Shown piece after piece: positions 53,161 to 63,120 of a stretch of 64,000 bases of DNA. The position numbers and the translations under genes are program-made. The stretch lies in the NCBI RefSeq assembly GCF_000015045.1, contig NC_008609.1:558001-622000 (forward strand), given 5' to 3'. Source of the stretch: Pelobacter propionicus DSM 2379. GTDB taxonomy: Bacteria > Desulfobacterota > Desulfuromonadia > Geobacterales > Pseudopelobacteraceae. Below the pieces are notes generated by a model. It had not been told where the DNA came from. It saw nothing but the letters and a program-made list of their open reading frames with translations, and ran no database searches. Each line of letters begins with the position of its first letter. Position 1 is the first letter of the stretch.

Positions 53161-53685
53161 TTAAGCGTTTGATTTTGTTGTGTTATTTTTGTGTTTGATA
53201 GCTTCTTTACAGATGAGTATGCCAGTAAAAAGTAAAAGGAATCCTGAAAAAAGTAATAAAAACTCCAATACTCCAACTTTAGTAACTATTATAGCAGATT
53301 GTGATGGGTTGTTTGGGTTGTAATAAGCAATAACCTTTGAGCCAACTTGTAAATTATTGATATTATCTTCAGCCTCATATTTGTTAGAAAAGCAATGGAG
53401 GCTTGTAGTAATTGTTGGTTCCATTTTGTTGCTTTCATATCTTATTCCAATAACTTCATAGGAATAACTCCAGTCTGGACACCATAGAGTTCCGTTTCGA
53501 GCATGGGTTTCATAGATGGAGTTCGATATAATAGTAGCTTCAACTCTAAGCCAGTTATAAGCAGACAACTTTTTGTGCGCTTCGTAGGCACCAAACGTAA
53601 TGAATGCTAATCCGAAGAAAAAGGTGATAGTGAGTAATAGTGTTGTCAGAACCCAATATAAAGCAGCATTTATGGTTTTTTTCAA
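53161..53685 (-). CDS. DUF3592-like membrane protein
   Basis: 174 residues with membrane helices at about 12-33 and 137-158 around a soluble domain. ATIISNSIYE and VGSKVIAYYNPNNPSQSAII carry the DUF3592 pattern (short beta domain ending in YNPxxP). The gene is strikingly AT-rich against its neighbours, with codons such as AAT, ATA and TTA frequent, suggesting recent acquisition. Function unknown. Confidence 0.75.
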   Translation of the reverse strand: MKKTINAALYWVLTTLLLTITFFFGLAFITFGAYEAHKKLSAYNWLRVEATIISNSIYETHARNGTLWCPDWSYSYEVIGIRYESNKMEPTITTSLHCFSNKYEAEDNINNLQVGSKVIAYYNPNNPSQSAIIVTKVGVLEFLLLFSGFLLLFTGILICKEAIKHKNNTTKSNA

Positions 53686-53802
53686 AGTGCGTCCTTGTAA
53701 TCATTTGAATGCAACATTCTTGAGTAGTTCAGCCATGGGAAGTTCCGGGAACATGATCCAAGACTCCTGGCTTTTGGCGCAACCAAAACTGCGACTATAC
53801 AC

Positions 53803-53832
53803 CACCGGGGCGCATGGCATACGCCCCCGGTG
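53803..53832. repeat. GC-rich hairpin without terminator tail
   Basis: CACCGGGGCG (53803-53812) pairs with CGCCCCCGGTG (53822-53832), with one bulged C. On the minus strand the T run precedes the hairpin instead of following it, so it is not a standard terminator of the 1214-residue gene. Confidence 0.5.
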
Positions 53833-53911
53833 AAAAAACTCCGTCACACCCGCCGGTATCGCCCAGAGACGGGTGAGCGCAGGTAGGTACCTTCGCTCGC
53901 TCGGACGAGTC

Positions 53912-56900
53912 TCAACCGTTCACCCAGCCGACAATGCCGCGGTAGTTGACCAACGTCCACCCCTCCTCGTCCTGCTCCAGCAGTTCGGCCGCATTCAGGG
54001 ATGGGGTCAGCCCCAGGATCTGGGCGTCGTCGGAAGGCTCGGCCCGGATGACGATATCCCTGGCCTCCGGTTCGGCGGCGAGTACCCGCTTCAGTTCACA
54101 ACAGACGTTTTCATCTCCGTGGCTCTCGGCCAACTCGGCCATCTCCGCCGGAGCAAGCATGGTCATCAGCACGACCGGCGGGGCTTCTGCCGCGGCCATC
54201 CTCCAGTTGCACAGGGCGAGCACATGGTTGTCCAGTTTGAACGAGACTTCGGTGCGCCTGTCGCCCACCAGGTTGATCTTCTGTCCCAGCAGGTCCCAGG
54301 CTTCGAACACGGACCCGGCGGCATGGGGAGGGACCGCGAGGCTGACCTGCGAGCCCTGGGAGTATATCCGGACCATGCCGGCACAACCGTTCCCGCGTGC
54401 AGCCATGTCGGTCGGCGAACAGTCGATGACCGCCCCGCCGGTTGTCCCCTGGGATTGCACGTTCAGCACGCACTGATAGTCCGGCGCGGGACTGACGTCG
54501 CAGAAGAACCGGAAGAACAGCCTGCTGACGCGCGGTTTTTTCCCGGGAGGCAGGTTGGGGCTGTACAGCAGCCTGAGGCGCAGATCCGACCAGAGCGGCG
54601 GCATGGCGATTTTCTGCTTGATCTTCTCCGCGCCGCTGCCGAGAACCAGGTTCAGGATATCCTGGGAGGCGACGCTCGGCGCGCTTGCCTGGATCTCTCC
54701 CGTCGCCATTTTGGTCCATGACCAGGAAAGCGGCTCATCGCTGTAGACCGAATAGAGGTTCTCTCCCTTTCTGATGGTGCCGGAGCGCGCGGGTTGCAGG
54801 GAAATGACGACATTGTGGGTTTCCGGGAGGTGCGGGGCTGATGGATCGAATTCCAGTGCCGTGAGGCTGATCCCGTTCAGGCGAGATAGCTGACAGTCGG
54901 GCAGGACCAGTCCGAACCTGAGCGGGTCGAGCATGATCTCGCCGTCGGCGTTCAGCGCATTCAGTATCTCCGGGGTTTGGTCCTGGCTGAGGCCCATCTG
55001 GAGGGTTATGGTCTTTTCGTTGAAACAGAAATCCTGCAGCAGGCTGGTGCGCACCGTATCGATATTCTTCTGATAGAGCGGTGCGAGCGCCTCTACCTGC
55101 TGATTCAGCGAAGCGGCGTCGAACCCGGCTTCGGGCTTCACCAGATCGTTGATCTTGTCGGTCACCTCGCACAGCTTCCAGTCAACATCGATGGGTTTGA
55201 GAACGGTTGTCTCATAGGAACGCACCATCAGGTAGAGATAGCGGAGCAGGGTCATCCGCGACCGTTGCCCCATCTGGCGTACAAAACCGTCGGCAGCCGG
55301 GTCCAGTTTGCCGATCTCCCTGGCCCGTTCCTGCTGCATGCTGAAGATTGCGGCCGAATTCGAAGAGATGCGGCCATACCCCTCGCCCAGGGACTGGAAT
55401 GCGTCCTGCAAGTCTCCGAGCAGGTCGGCCTTCCGTGTGTTGAGGGCGCGGATCTTCTTGACCATGTCGTTCCATTCCGTGCTCTCCGATTCCAGCCGCT
55501 GGAGTTCCGCCTCCACTTCCGATTTCGGAACCTGCAACGCCTTGACCGCCTGGGAGACCTGGGAAAGGGCTGGTCCCAGGCCGTCCCCGACTTTTGCCCA
55601 GGCCGACGATTTTTCCTTGGCCCCCTTGGCGTCCTTGGCGGGAGCCTCCCCCTTCTCCTTGCCGGCCTTTGCTCCCGCGTCCTTGGCTTTTTTTGCAGCC
55701 TCCCGCGCCTTGGTCAGAACATCCGCCATTTTGGAAATGGTGTCGGGTGCTTTTGATTCGTCTCCCCCCACGAAATCACTTGCCACGCCGGCCAGTGAGC
55801 CGATGGTTCCCAGGACCGGTTGCCCCACTGGTATGACCTGGCAGATTGCGGCGGCTATCCTGATGGAGAACTTGATCTGGGCCTGCATCTGAAGGTTGTT
55901 CTGTGCCTTGCTCAACAGGTTGTTGCGCAGGGTCTCCAGTTGGTTGCCCAGTGAATTCAGCTCCTGTTCGAGGGAATCCATGCGCTTCGTGGTCTCGCTG
56001 ATCCTGGTCTCCGATGTGACCACCAGATCGGCCGCCCCCTTGGTGTCGTCGTTCAGGGTAACGACGGCTTCTCCCAGGGCATGGGCCGTTTCCTTTGCCT
56101 CGCGCTCCCTGGCGCCGATCCAGGAGACGAGGAGGAGCGTGCGTAGCGCTCGTCGCGTCTCTTCCTCGTACAGTTTGATCGAGCCCTGCAACGACAGCAG
56201 GGGCGTATAGCCCGCGGCGTTGCCGAAATAATCGAGATGGCCGCGCAACCGCTGCTGCATGGATGCGACCTCGCTCTGGGCGGAGTTCCAGTACGCCAGG
56301 GAATCGTCATTCCAGGCGAGGTTACGGGGCATCGGACTGCCCAGCGCTTCCTCGTAGACCGCCAGGAGGCGCTCCGCTTCCTCGCGCTCCCCGGCCAGAA
56401 ACAGGTCGCGGATATATTCAAGCGCTTTCTGGACGCCCAGCGGATGCAGCCAGGCATTGGGCGCGGCCGAGATTTCGGTTTGCGGTGACTCCCCGGTCAA
56501 TCGGGCCGCCGCCGCTGCACTGGCGTTGGCACCCTGTTTCGTCGTATTCGTGGCAGTACTGTTCTTTTCAGTACTGGCATTGTCGGTGCCGAACAGGTTT
56601 TCCCAGAGCTTCACTTTATATTTGGCGCATGAGGTCGGGATGCCTGCCCGTCCTCCCCGGTAGTCACGTTCCTTGGCGCCGGCCTTTCCGCCGGCGGTAG
56701 TGAAACGGGTCGCCAGATTCGCCTGGTTTGTACAGAGGCCGCCGCCGTTTCCACCGTTTCCCGGAATACCGGGGGCCAGGGCATCGCTCCCGTTGGTGGG
56801 GAACGAGTCCTCTCCCAGTTTGCCGCTGGCGACCTGGGAAAGCGCCCAGCGCCATTCGTAATCGATGAATACCGCCACGGGATCGAAACTGACGGTGGCT

Positions 56901-57556
56901 TTGCTCGTCGATATCCCGGAGTCGCTAATCTTGAACGGGACGCTGGAATAGCTGGCCATGTCCTTGCCCGCCTCGCCGTCAAGGCCGGCGCCCGGATCCT
57001 GCCCCTGTCCGCCCAGGGCGATCAGACGCGGCCGCGAATCATTGTCGGGCTCGATCATGGCCGCGAACACACGGAACGATCCCGCGTTCCGCCCGTGCGC
57101 CCCGTTCTCGCCATTGCTGGATGTGGACCGCTCGGCGTTTTTGGCCTTGTCGACCGCCCAGGGAAGCGGCGAGGTATTGATTGCCGCGTCCGGCGTCGCC
57201 CAGATAACCCGGCGGGCAAAGATGGCCACGTCGGCCTCGGGCAGCGAAAATTCGCCATGCACCTCAAGGGTGTCGCAGGAGATCAGCAGCGAGCGCGTCG
57301 CCATCTTCGGATTTTTCGGGTCAAGTCGTTGCGTTCCCCGGTCAATGTGAAGCGCTTCCCACAGCCCGTTCGGATCTCCCTTTGCCAGCGTCAGGTGCGC
57401 GCCGACCAGGGTATGGTTTTCCGAGCCGTCCGCATTCCGGGTGGTGAATCTGGTGCTGTACAGCGAGCTTGTTGCCGGTGTCTTTTTCGGGTGGGACTCG
57501 AGGAATGTGCTTTGTGGGCTTACGTTGGAAAGATCAATGAAATCTGAATGTTCCAT
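53912..57556 (-). CDS. Very large multidomain protein of unknown function
   Basis: 1214 residues, no signal peptide. Residues 1-300 are beta-rich with Gly-rich turns (GENGAHGRNAGSF, GGQGQDPGAGLDGEAGKDM, GIPGNGGNGGG). About 340-560 is helical with a coiled coil (ISETTKRMDSLEQELNSLGN). Around 575-610 is a conspicuous hydrophobic stretch (IAAAICQVIPVGQPVLGTIG). 620-665 is Lys/Ala-rich low complexity (KKAKDAGAKAGKEKGEAPAK), followed by another helical bundle to about 830 and beta sequence to 1150. The last 60 residues resemble an SH3b domain (DIVIRAEPSDDAQILGL, GWTLVNYRGIVGWVNG). A helical bundle around one hydrophobic hairpin recalls alpha-pore-forming proteins, but no family is assigned. It stands alone between non-coding gaps. 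Confidence 0.8.
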   Translation of the reverse strand: MEHSDFIDLSNVSPQSTFLESHPKKTPATSSLYSTRFTTRNADGSENHTLVGAHLTLAKGDPNGLWEALHIDRGTQRLDPKNPKMATRSLLISCDTLEVHGEFSLPEADVAIFARRVIWATPDAAINTSPLPWAVDKAKNAERSTSSNGENGAHGRNAGSFRVFAAMIEPDNDSRPRLIALGGQGQDPGAGLDGEAGKDMASYSSVPFKISDSGISTSKATVSFDPVAVFIDYEWRWALSQVASGKLGEDSFPTNGSDALAPGIPGNGGNGGGLCTNQANLATRFTTAGGKAGAKERDYRGGRAGIPTSCAKYKVKLWENLFGTDNASTEKNSTATNTTKQGANASAAAAARLTGESPQTEISAAPNAWLHPLGVQKALEYIRDLFLAGEREEAERLLAVYEEALGSPMPRNLAWNDDSLAYWNSAQSEVASMQQRLRGHLDYFGNAAGYTPLLSLQGSIKLYEEETRRALRTLLLVSWIGAREREAKETAHALGEAVVTLNDDTKGAADLVVTSETRISETTKRMDSLEQELNSLGNQLETLRNNLLSKAQNNLQMQAQIKFSIRIAAAICQVIPVGQPVLGTIGSLAGVASDFVGGDESKAPDTISKMADVLTKAREAAKKAKDAGAKAGKEKGEAPAKDAKGAKEKSSAWAKVGDGLGPALSQVSQAVKALQVPKSEVEAELQRLESESTEWNDMVKKIRALNTRKADLLGDLQDAFQSLGEGYGRISSNSAAIFSMQQERAREIGKLDPAADGFVRQMGQRSRMTLLRYLYLMVRSYETTVLKPIDVDWKLCEVTDKINDLVKPEAGFDAASLNQQVEALAPLYQKNIDTVRTSLLQDFCFNEKTITLQMGLSQDQTPEILNALNADGEIMLDPLRFGLVLPDCQLSRLNGISLTALEFDPSAPHLPETHNVVISLQPARSGTIRKGENLYSVYSDEPLSWSWTKMATGEIQASAPSVASQDILNLVLGSGAEKIKQKIAMPPLWSDLRLRLLYSPNLPPGKKPRVSRLFFRFFCDVSPAPDYQCVLNVQSQGTTGGAVIDCSPTDMAARGNGCAGMVRIYSQGSQVSLAVPPHAAGSVFEAWDLLGQKINLVGDRRTEVSFKLDNHVLALCNWRMAAAEAPPVVLMTMLAPAEMAELAESHGDENVCCELKRVLAAEPEARDIVIRAEPSDDAQILGLTPSLNAAELLEQDEEGWTLVNYRGIVGWVNG

Positions 57557-58098
57557 GTATCATGCCTCCTTGGGGCGGCGAAAGATGATGCGGCTTTGGT
57601 GGTCGTGCTCTTCGGCGTGTCACTTCCTGTTCACGCAGCTTTCCCGTGCCGTCTGATACCCGATACTCCTGAATCCGGCAGTTGAAAGCAGCCTGTTTTC
57701 GCGCGGACGGGCATGTTCCGCACTTCCTAACCCAGATGAAGCTACGCCCATATACCCCGCGGGTTCAGGAGCTATCGGTCGTTATGATCTCTTTCTCTTC
57801 TACGTGCGGAGAGATGGCCCTCATGCGCTCGTTCAGACAGCTCCCGGCTGTTGTTTCGGGGGCAACGGGTTTGTGCCTCCCCGTCGGCCCGGCACGAGTC
57901 GAAAACATTATTGTCGTATTATTAATGAATGTCAAACGTGTTTGCGGTCTGTGCCTGACGCGCTGGCCGGGAAACGGAGACGTATTTCCGAGGAGAAACG
58001 TGCTGGTGCTGCGTCTTCAGGGGGGAGGCGGAGAAATGAGTGCGGCAGGGGGGGGCTTCCGCGAAACCTGATGCGGTGCAGCTCCCCCCGTCAATGCT
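57557..58098. other. Long intergenic region upstream of the 1214-residue gene
   Basis: 540 bases. No gene is supported on either strand; the frames at 57682 and 57804 lack codon bias, ribosome sites and recognisable content. The promoter of the large gene should lie near 57600-57700. Confidence 0.5.
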
Positions 58099-59676
58099 TC
58101 AGCAACGGTGGTCTTGATTTGGCTTTTCGGCGGGAACAATGCTCAAACTGCCGTCCGGCTCTCTGCGGCTTTCAAAACCAAAACGGGCGTACAGGGGGAT
58201 GTCGTCCTGTCGAATCCTGTTCAACCAGCGGGAAAAAAAGTGCTTGAGATTGTGGAGTTCGTTGTCCTTGCGCCCGCTACTCTGCTCGGCATGATGTATC
58301 ACAACGCTTTCGGGAACAAAGAGGATGCGATGTCCCCTTTGGCCGGCCCGCAGGCAGAGATCTATATCCTCAAAACCATTGCGAAACCCCTCGTCGAAGC
58401 CTCCCAGTTCATGGAACAGGCCTTTTCTCATGGCCATGCAGGCGGCTGTTACCGCCTGCATCAGGCGGCGTTCTCGTACCGGAGCTGAGTCGCCCTGAAA
58501 GCCCGCAAAAATGTGATACCCCAACCCCCGCTCGTCAAAGGCGACTCCGGCGTGTTGACAACGACCATCGGGATAGAGGAGCCGCGCACCGCATATTTCA
58601 GCCTCGCCGTTGTCGATTGCCGCAACCAATTCGTCAAGCCACCCCTGTTCTGGCACGGTGTCATTGTTGAGAAACACCAGGATATCTCCTCGCGCGGCCC
58701 GCGCGCCCTGGTTGCACGCCACGGCAAATCCACGGTTTTCACGGTTGGTAATTACGGTGACCGATGTGCCAAGACTTGCCAGGTACTCCGGTGTCCAATC
58801 ATGGGAACCGTTGTCGATCAAGACCAGTTCGTAGCTGGTTATGGGAGCGGAAGCCTTGATCGCTTCCACGCACATGCGTGTTAAATGAGCCTGGTTGTAA
58901 AGAGGAATAATAATGGATGCCTTCGGTGTGATCGGAGAATTGAGTGATGTGAGATGATGTGATTCTGTTTTATCAATGGTTTTGAGGGACTCTCCGGTTG
59001 AATCTATTTCTGGAGTCCCTGTCAATTCAATGAACGTGCTCAGCTGCGTTTTGAATGCATCCGGACTCTGTTGATACAAGGTGCAATCAACAATTTTGTC
59101 GTCAATGAGTAACCTTATGTCGCATCCGCAGCACGCTGCCTCATGTAACAGTATGGTTTCAGTATCGTATGAATAGAATGTTTTTGTTCTGTTGAGGAGC
59201 TCCGACAATTCTACATGTTGGGCTGCCCATTGACGCGTTATTTCCAGGCAGTTTTTTGTAACCGGATGCTGTGTGTTCTTGCCATTGCCAACCCAAAAAC
59301 AGTCGATACTGCGTTCATAACCCTTGTGGGTAAAGCAATCGTCGGTAATGGGGATGGTCAGAGTCACGCCATTGGAAGAGGGGGCAAGGCCGGGATAATA
59401 AGCAACGAGCAGTTCGTTGCGGTCGTATTCCTTGCTGCTGCCAGGCTTGCCGGGAGTATTGAATAGATACCTTACAACCCGTTTTGCATGTAAAGGGTTC
59501 CCGGGAACAGCTTCCGGATAAACGACGATATCATCATTTTCGATTCTGCAAGGAGCGGCAAGGTCGAGAATCATCGCCTCTTTGCCGGACCTGATAAGCC
59601 ATTTCCGTAGTTCGTGCAGCGCAACTATCCAGGCCGAGTCGTGATCGTATGCAGGCGAAACTATAATATATCTCAT
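58099..59676 (-). CDS. GT2-family glycosyltransferase with extra N-terminal domain
   Basis: 525 residues from the ATG at 59676, which has GGAG upstream. Residues 1-240 are an unassigned domain that in rhamnan-type synthesis proteins often precedes or binds nucleotide sugar (RYIIVSPAYDHDSAWIVALHELRKWL, FYSYDTETILLHEAACCGCD). GT2 domain: ASIIIPLYNQAHLTRMCVEAIK, LVLIDNGSHDWTPEYL, LVFLNNDTVPEQGWLDEL, GGFDEGFRNGFEDIDLCLRA. It likely adds sugars to a surface glycan. No other glycan cluster genes are adjacent. G+C is lower than in trpS. Confidence 0.85.
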   Translation of the reverse strand: MRYIIVSPAYDHDSAWIVALHELRKWLIRSGKEAMILDLAAPCRIENDDIVVYPEAVPGNPLHAKRVVRYLFNTPGKPGSSKEYDRNELLVAYYPGLAPSSNGVTLTIPITDDCFTHKGYERSIDCFWVGNGKNTQHPVTKNCLEITRQWAAQHVELSELLNRTKTFYSYDTETILLHEAACCGCDIRLLIDDKIVDCTLYQQSPDAFKTQLSTFIELTGTPEIDSTGESLKTIDKTESHHLTSLNSPITPKASIIIPLYNQAHLTRMCVEAIKASAPITSYELVLIDNGSHDWTPEYLASLGTSVTVITNRENRGFAVACNQGARAARGDILVFLNNDTVPEQGWLDELVAAIDNGEAEICGARLLYPDGRCQHAGVAFDERGLGYHIFAGFQGDSAPVRERRLMQAVTAACMAMRKGLFHELGGFDEGFRNGFEDIDLCLRAGQRGHRILFVPESVVIHHAEQSSGRKDNELHNLKHFFSRWLNRIRQDDIPLYARFGFESRREPDGSLSIVPAEKPNQDHRC

Positions 59677-59745
59677 GCAAGCTCCATACAAACTACGTCA
59701 ATGGCGCGAGAGCGGATTTCGACCAGAAGGGTTGGCATGGCCCGG

Positions 59746-60822
59746 CTAGATGTTCATGTTCATCACGCTTCTCACTTCGTCCAGGGTCTCGATGGCCACT
59801 GCCCGGGCTCCCTCTATCCCCTTTCGCAGCACGCCACGCACGAAGCCCAGATCGGTTTCCAGCTCCCGTCGCTTCTCCCGGATCGGACGGAGATAGTCGT
59901 TGAGCGCCTCGGTCACGAATAATTTCAGTTTGCCCGACCCGCCATCGCCGATGCCTTCGGCAATGCTCTCCGGATCCCGGTCGGTGGAGAGGGAGGCCAG
60001 GAGAATCAGGTTAGAAACCTCGGGGCGGTTCACAGGATCGTAGCTGATGCGCCGCTCCGAGTCGGTCTTGGCTTTTTTGATCAGCGCGGCGGTCTCCTCG
60101 GCGGTCGCGCTCAGCATGATGGCATTGTTGCGGCTTTTGCTCATCTTCTGGGAACCGTCCAGCCCCAGGATCAGGGGCGCCTGGCTGAGCAACGGTTGCG
60201 GCTCCGGAAACACCTGCTTCCCCTGACCGAACTTTTCATTGAACCGGCGGGCGATGGTGCGGGTGATTTCCAGGTGCGGCAGCTGGTCTTTTCCCACCGG
60301 AACCACGTTTCCCTTGCAAAACAGTATGTCCGCGGCCTGGTGAATCGGATAGGTGTACATACCCGCGTTGATGCGCTTGAGTCCGGCAGACTGGATCTCT
60401 TCCTTGACCGTCGGATTGCGGTCCAGTTCCGACAGGGTAACCAGGGTCAGAAAGGGGAGCAGGAGTTGGTTGAGTTCCGGCACGTGACTGTGGGGAAAGA
60501 TGTCGGTGTCTTCCCCGATAGGGTCGATACCCACGGAAAGGTAGTCGATCGCCAGTTGCAGCGTGTTCTCCGCGATGGAGTCGAAGTGGTCCCGATCCGT
60601 CAGGACCTGGTAGTCCGCTATCACGATGAAGGTCGGCACGCCCAGGGACTGGAGTCTGATCCGGTTCTGGAGCGAACCGAACAGGTGGCCGACATGCAGC
60701 CGCCCGGTCGGCCGGTCGCCGGTCAGGACACGGAATTTCTTGGGGGTCTGCTCAAGCTCCGCCGCCAGTTGTTTGCTTCGTTTCAGTGTGGCCTCGAATG
60801 ATCCTTCATGCATGTCGCTCAT
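59746..60822 (-). CDS. trpS: Tryptophanyl-tRNA synthetase
   Basis: 358 residues, class I. Signature GDRPTGRLHVGHLFGSLQNRI with HVGH for HIGH, and LDGSQKMSKSRNNAIML with KMSKS. It charges tRNA-Trp. Its ATG follows AGGGGATT; an alternative start three codons on is possible. It belongs to the form with an N-terminal helical extension (residues 1-25). Confidence 0.95.
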   Translation of the reverse strand: MSDMHEGSFEATLKRSKQLAAELEQTPKKFRVLTGDRPTGRLHVGHLFGSLQNRIRLQSLGVPTFIVIADYQVLTDRDHFDSIAENTLQLAIDYLSVGIDPIGEDTDIFPHSHVPELNQLLLPFLTLVTLSELDRNPTVKEEIQSAGLKRINAGMYTYPIHQAADILFCKGNVVPVGKDQLPHLEITRTIARRFNEKFGQGKQVFPEPQPLLSQAPLILGLDGSQKMSKSRNNAIMLSATAEETAALIKKAKTDSERRISYDPVNRPEVSNLILLASLSTDRDPESIAEGIGDGGSGKLKLFVTEALNDYLRPIREKRRELETDLGFVRGVLRKGIEGARAVAIETLDEVRSVMNMNI

Positions 60823-61216
60823 AATCCCCTGTTCTTATCTGATGATTTCACCTAATGGCTGGAAGGCCGGGCTCGCGCAGATGGCGTGTTGCGGTTGCGC
60901 GGATCCGGTTTTTCTGTCTCTCTTGCGGGTCGCGTTTCGCCCGGTCAGGCAACGGCGGCCCGGTATTATTGCCCTATTGTTGGCGCTTGTCAAAGGAGTT
61001 GAGCTGGCGCACCGCGCTGCCTCCCTCCCGGTGGCCGGATCGAGAGAAAATCGCGAGCAACGGAGCTATGGATGGGGATGGGGATGGGGGCGCCGACACT
61101 GATGCGTGCCGTGGGGGTTTGAGAAAAAAAGCCCGCAGGGGCCGGGGGGCGGCCCCTGCGGGAAAGATGGCACGATCGCATCTCATGAAAACTCGATATC
61201 GTGCCAGGGAGGACTG
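60823..61216. other. Intergenic region between trpS and the aldehyde oxidoreductase
   Basis: Contains three GGGGAT units at 61072-61090 and the terminator at 61124-61162. No gene seen. Confidence 0.5.
61124..61162 (-). terminator. Rho-independent terminator after aldehyde oxidoreductase
   Basis: CCCGCAGGGGCC (61132-61143) pairs with GGCCCCTGCGGG (61151-61162), 7-base loop, then seven T on the minus strand (complement of 61124-61130). It lies 54 bases past the stop. Confidence 0.93.
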
Positions 61217-62950
61217 TCAGAAGTTCCAGAATTCGTCGATCTCCTCGTCGCTGAAGTCCCACACCAGGTTGTGGGGCGGGACCGGATCGAGGCTGAAGAA
61301 CTCGGGAAGACGGTCGTGGGCATTGTTGAAACCGGCCTTGATGTTGAACTCGTGTTCGGTCTTGAGAACGTACTTGCCCAGCTCAACCACGTCGTCGCCG
61401 CTCAGGGAGAGGCCGAAGCGGGCGTTGATCATGTCAATCAGGGCCGGCAGGCACTCGGGGGTGTCCAGGGCCGGGAAGGCGATGAAGATGCACATGCCGG
61501 TGGAGTCCACCGCGGCGGTGGCTATCTGCAGGTTGCGGGACAGTTCCACCTGGCCATCCTTCTTCAGCGGGTCCACGTAGCCGCCCACGTTGAGGATGTT
61601 GGTGGCGATGGTGTAGCCCGAGGTGTGGTCCGCTCCCATGGTGGTGGTGGCGTAGGTGATGCCGATCCCCTTGACCGTGCGCGGGTCGTAGGCGGGAATG
61701 CCCTGGTTCTTGACCACCGGTACGCGCGTCAGGCCGTAGGCATTGCCCACGGAGCCGGCGCCGCCACCCAGGATGCGGCCCAGGGGGGTTCCTTTGCCGA
61801 TCTCATCCTCCAGCAGGCGCAGGCAGCCTTTGCTGTCGCCGAAGGGGATGATGCCCGCCTCCATGGCCACGGAGAGGATCACCACCCCTTCGATGGAGTC
61901 GATGCCGATGTCGTCCATCAGGCTGTCGGCCTTGGCGATGTCGTCCAGGTTGTTGGTGCAGCAGTTGGCACCCATGCCCCAGACGGTTTCGTACTCGAAG
62001 CCGGAGGTGAGGTAGTTGCCCTCCTTGTCGTTATACACCTGGGAGCACTGGATGATGCAGCCGGCATGGCAGCCGTGCTTGGGCCGGCCACCGCGGGCGA
62101 CGATGGTGTCGTGCATGGTCTCGCCGGAGATCATGTCGTGATCCTCGAACTGGCCGTAGCGGAAGTTCCTGGTGGGCAGGCCACCCGCCTCGTTGAGGAT
62201 GTTCACCAGCACGTTGGTGCCGTAGGTGGGCAGGGCCTGGCCGCTGACCGGGTGGTCCAGCAGGGCCTTGGCGAAGACGCGGGCGGCTGTCTTGAACTTG
62301 TCCGGTTCGGCGATCTTCACGGGCGAGGCGCCGTCGCCGTTGATGGAGATGAATTTGATCTTCTTGGAGCCCATGACCGCGCCCAGGCCGCCGCGTCCGT
62401 GGCTGCGGATCTTGCTGTCCGGGTCCTTGACCGAGATGTTGGCCGAGGCCATGCGGAACTCACCGGCGGTGCCGATGGTCAGGATGCCGGTCTTCTTGCC
62501 AAGGCGCGCCTCCAGGGCTTCGATGACGGCGAAGTTGTTCTTGCCGATCAGTTCGGTCTCTTCATTGATGGTCACGCCTTCCTTGTCGATGTGCAGGCTG
62601 TACCAGGTGTTCTCTTTGGTGGGGATCCCTTCGATGATCATTGCCTTGATGCCCAGCCTGGAGAGCAGTTGGGCGGCTGTCCCACCGGCGTTACTCTCCT
62701 TGATGGTGTAGGTGAGGGGGCTCTTGGCGCCGGCGGAGAGGCGACCGGAGTTGGCGGCCGGAGTTCCGGATAGCAGGCCGGGAGCGAATACCAGTTTGTT
62801 GTTCGGGCCCAGGGGGTGGCAGGTGGGGGGGACTTCGGCTGCCACGATGGTGGAGGTCAGGGCGCGCCCGCCATAGGCTGCCCAGGCTTCCGGCACCGCC
62901 TCGGTCTTCATGGTCAGGTCGGTCATGTTTACGCGTACAATCTTGTCCAT
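61217..62950 (-). CDS. aor: Aldehyde:ferredoxin oxidoreductase (tungsten)
   Basis: 577 residues. The N-terminal domain reads RVNMTDLTMKTEAVPEAWAAYGGRALTS, with GRGGLGAVMGSKKIKFI and the cluster-ligand region HGCHAGCIIQCSQ (Cys spacing as seen C-x3-C-x3-C) plus later Cys residues such as TGMCIF. GADHTSGYTIATN is the typical pterin-binding segment. The enzyme oxidises aldehydes to acids while reducing ferredoxin, using tungstopterin; moaC and mog supply cofactor steps. With Fe-ADH it completes ethanol to acetate. A -24/-12 promoter lies about 170 bases upstream. Confidence 0.93.
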   Translation of the reverse strand: MDKIVRVNMTDLTMKTEAVPEAWAAYGGRALTSTIVAAEVPPTCHPLGPNNKLVFAPGLLSGTPAANSGRLSAGAKSPLTYTIKESNAGGTAAQLLSRLGIKAMIIEGIPTKENTWYSLHIDKEGVTINEETELIGKNNFAVIEALEARLGKKTGILTIGTAGEFRMASANISVKDPDSKIRSHGRGGLGAVMGSKKIKFISINGDGASPVKIAEPDKFKTAARVFAKALLDHPVSGQALPTYGTNVLVNILNEAGGLPTRNFRYGQFEDHDMISGETMHDTIVARGGRPKHGCHAGCIIQCSQVYNDKEGNYLTSGFEYETVWGMGANCCTNNLDDIAKADSLMDDIGIDSIEGVVILSVAMEAGIIPFGDSKGCLRLLEDEIGKGTPLGRILGGGAGSVGNAYGLTRVPVVKNQGIPAYDPRTVKGIGITYATTTMGADHTSGYTIATNILNVGGYVDPLKKDGQVELSRNLQIATAAVDSTGMCIFIAFPALDTPECLPALIDMINARFGLSLSGDDVVELGKYVLKTEHEFNIKAGFNNAHDRLPEFFSLDPVPPHNLVWDFSDEEIDEFWNF

Positions 62951-63120
62951 CTTGTTTTCTCCCTTTTGGTGTGGTTTGTCCTGCTGCTGTCATCTCCTTT
63001 CCAAAAGGGAGGCTCGGGCGTTTCCGCCAGAACCCGTTGGCCTGCCGCCATGGGGGTGTCCCGGTAGGAGGGCAGGCTCGGAGACAGATTGCTCCGTGTC
63101 GAGCAAGCTGGTTTTCTGCA

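Noticed and set aside
53803-53832. GC-rich hairpin as terminator of the 1214-residue gene
   Set aside because: The T run lies on the wrong side of the stem for minus-strand termination.
61106-62773. 555-residue plus-strand open frame
   Set aside because: Antisense to the aldehyde oxidoreductase, which has clear family motifs.
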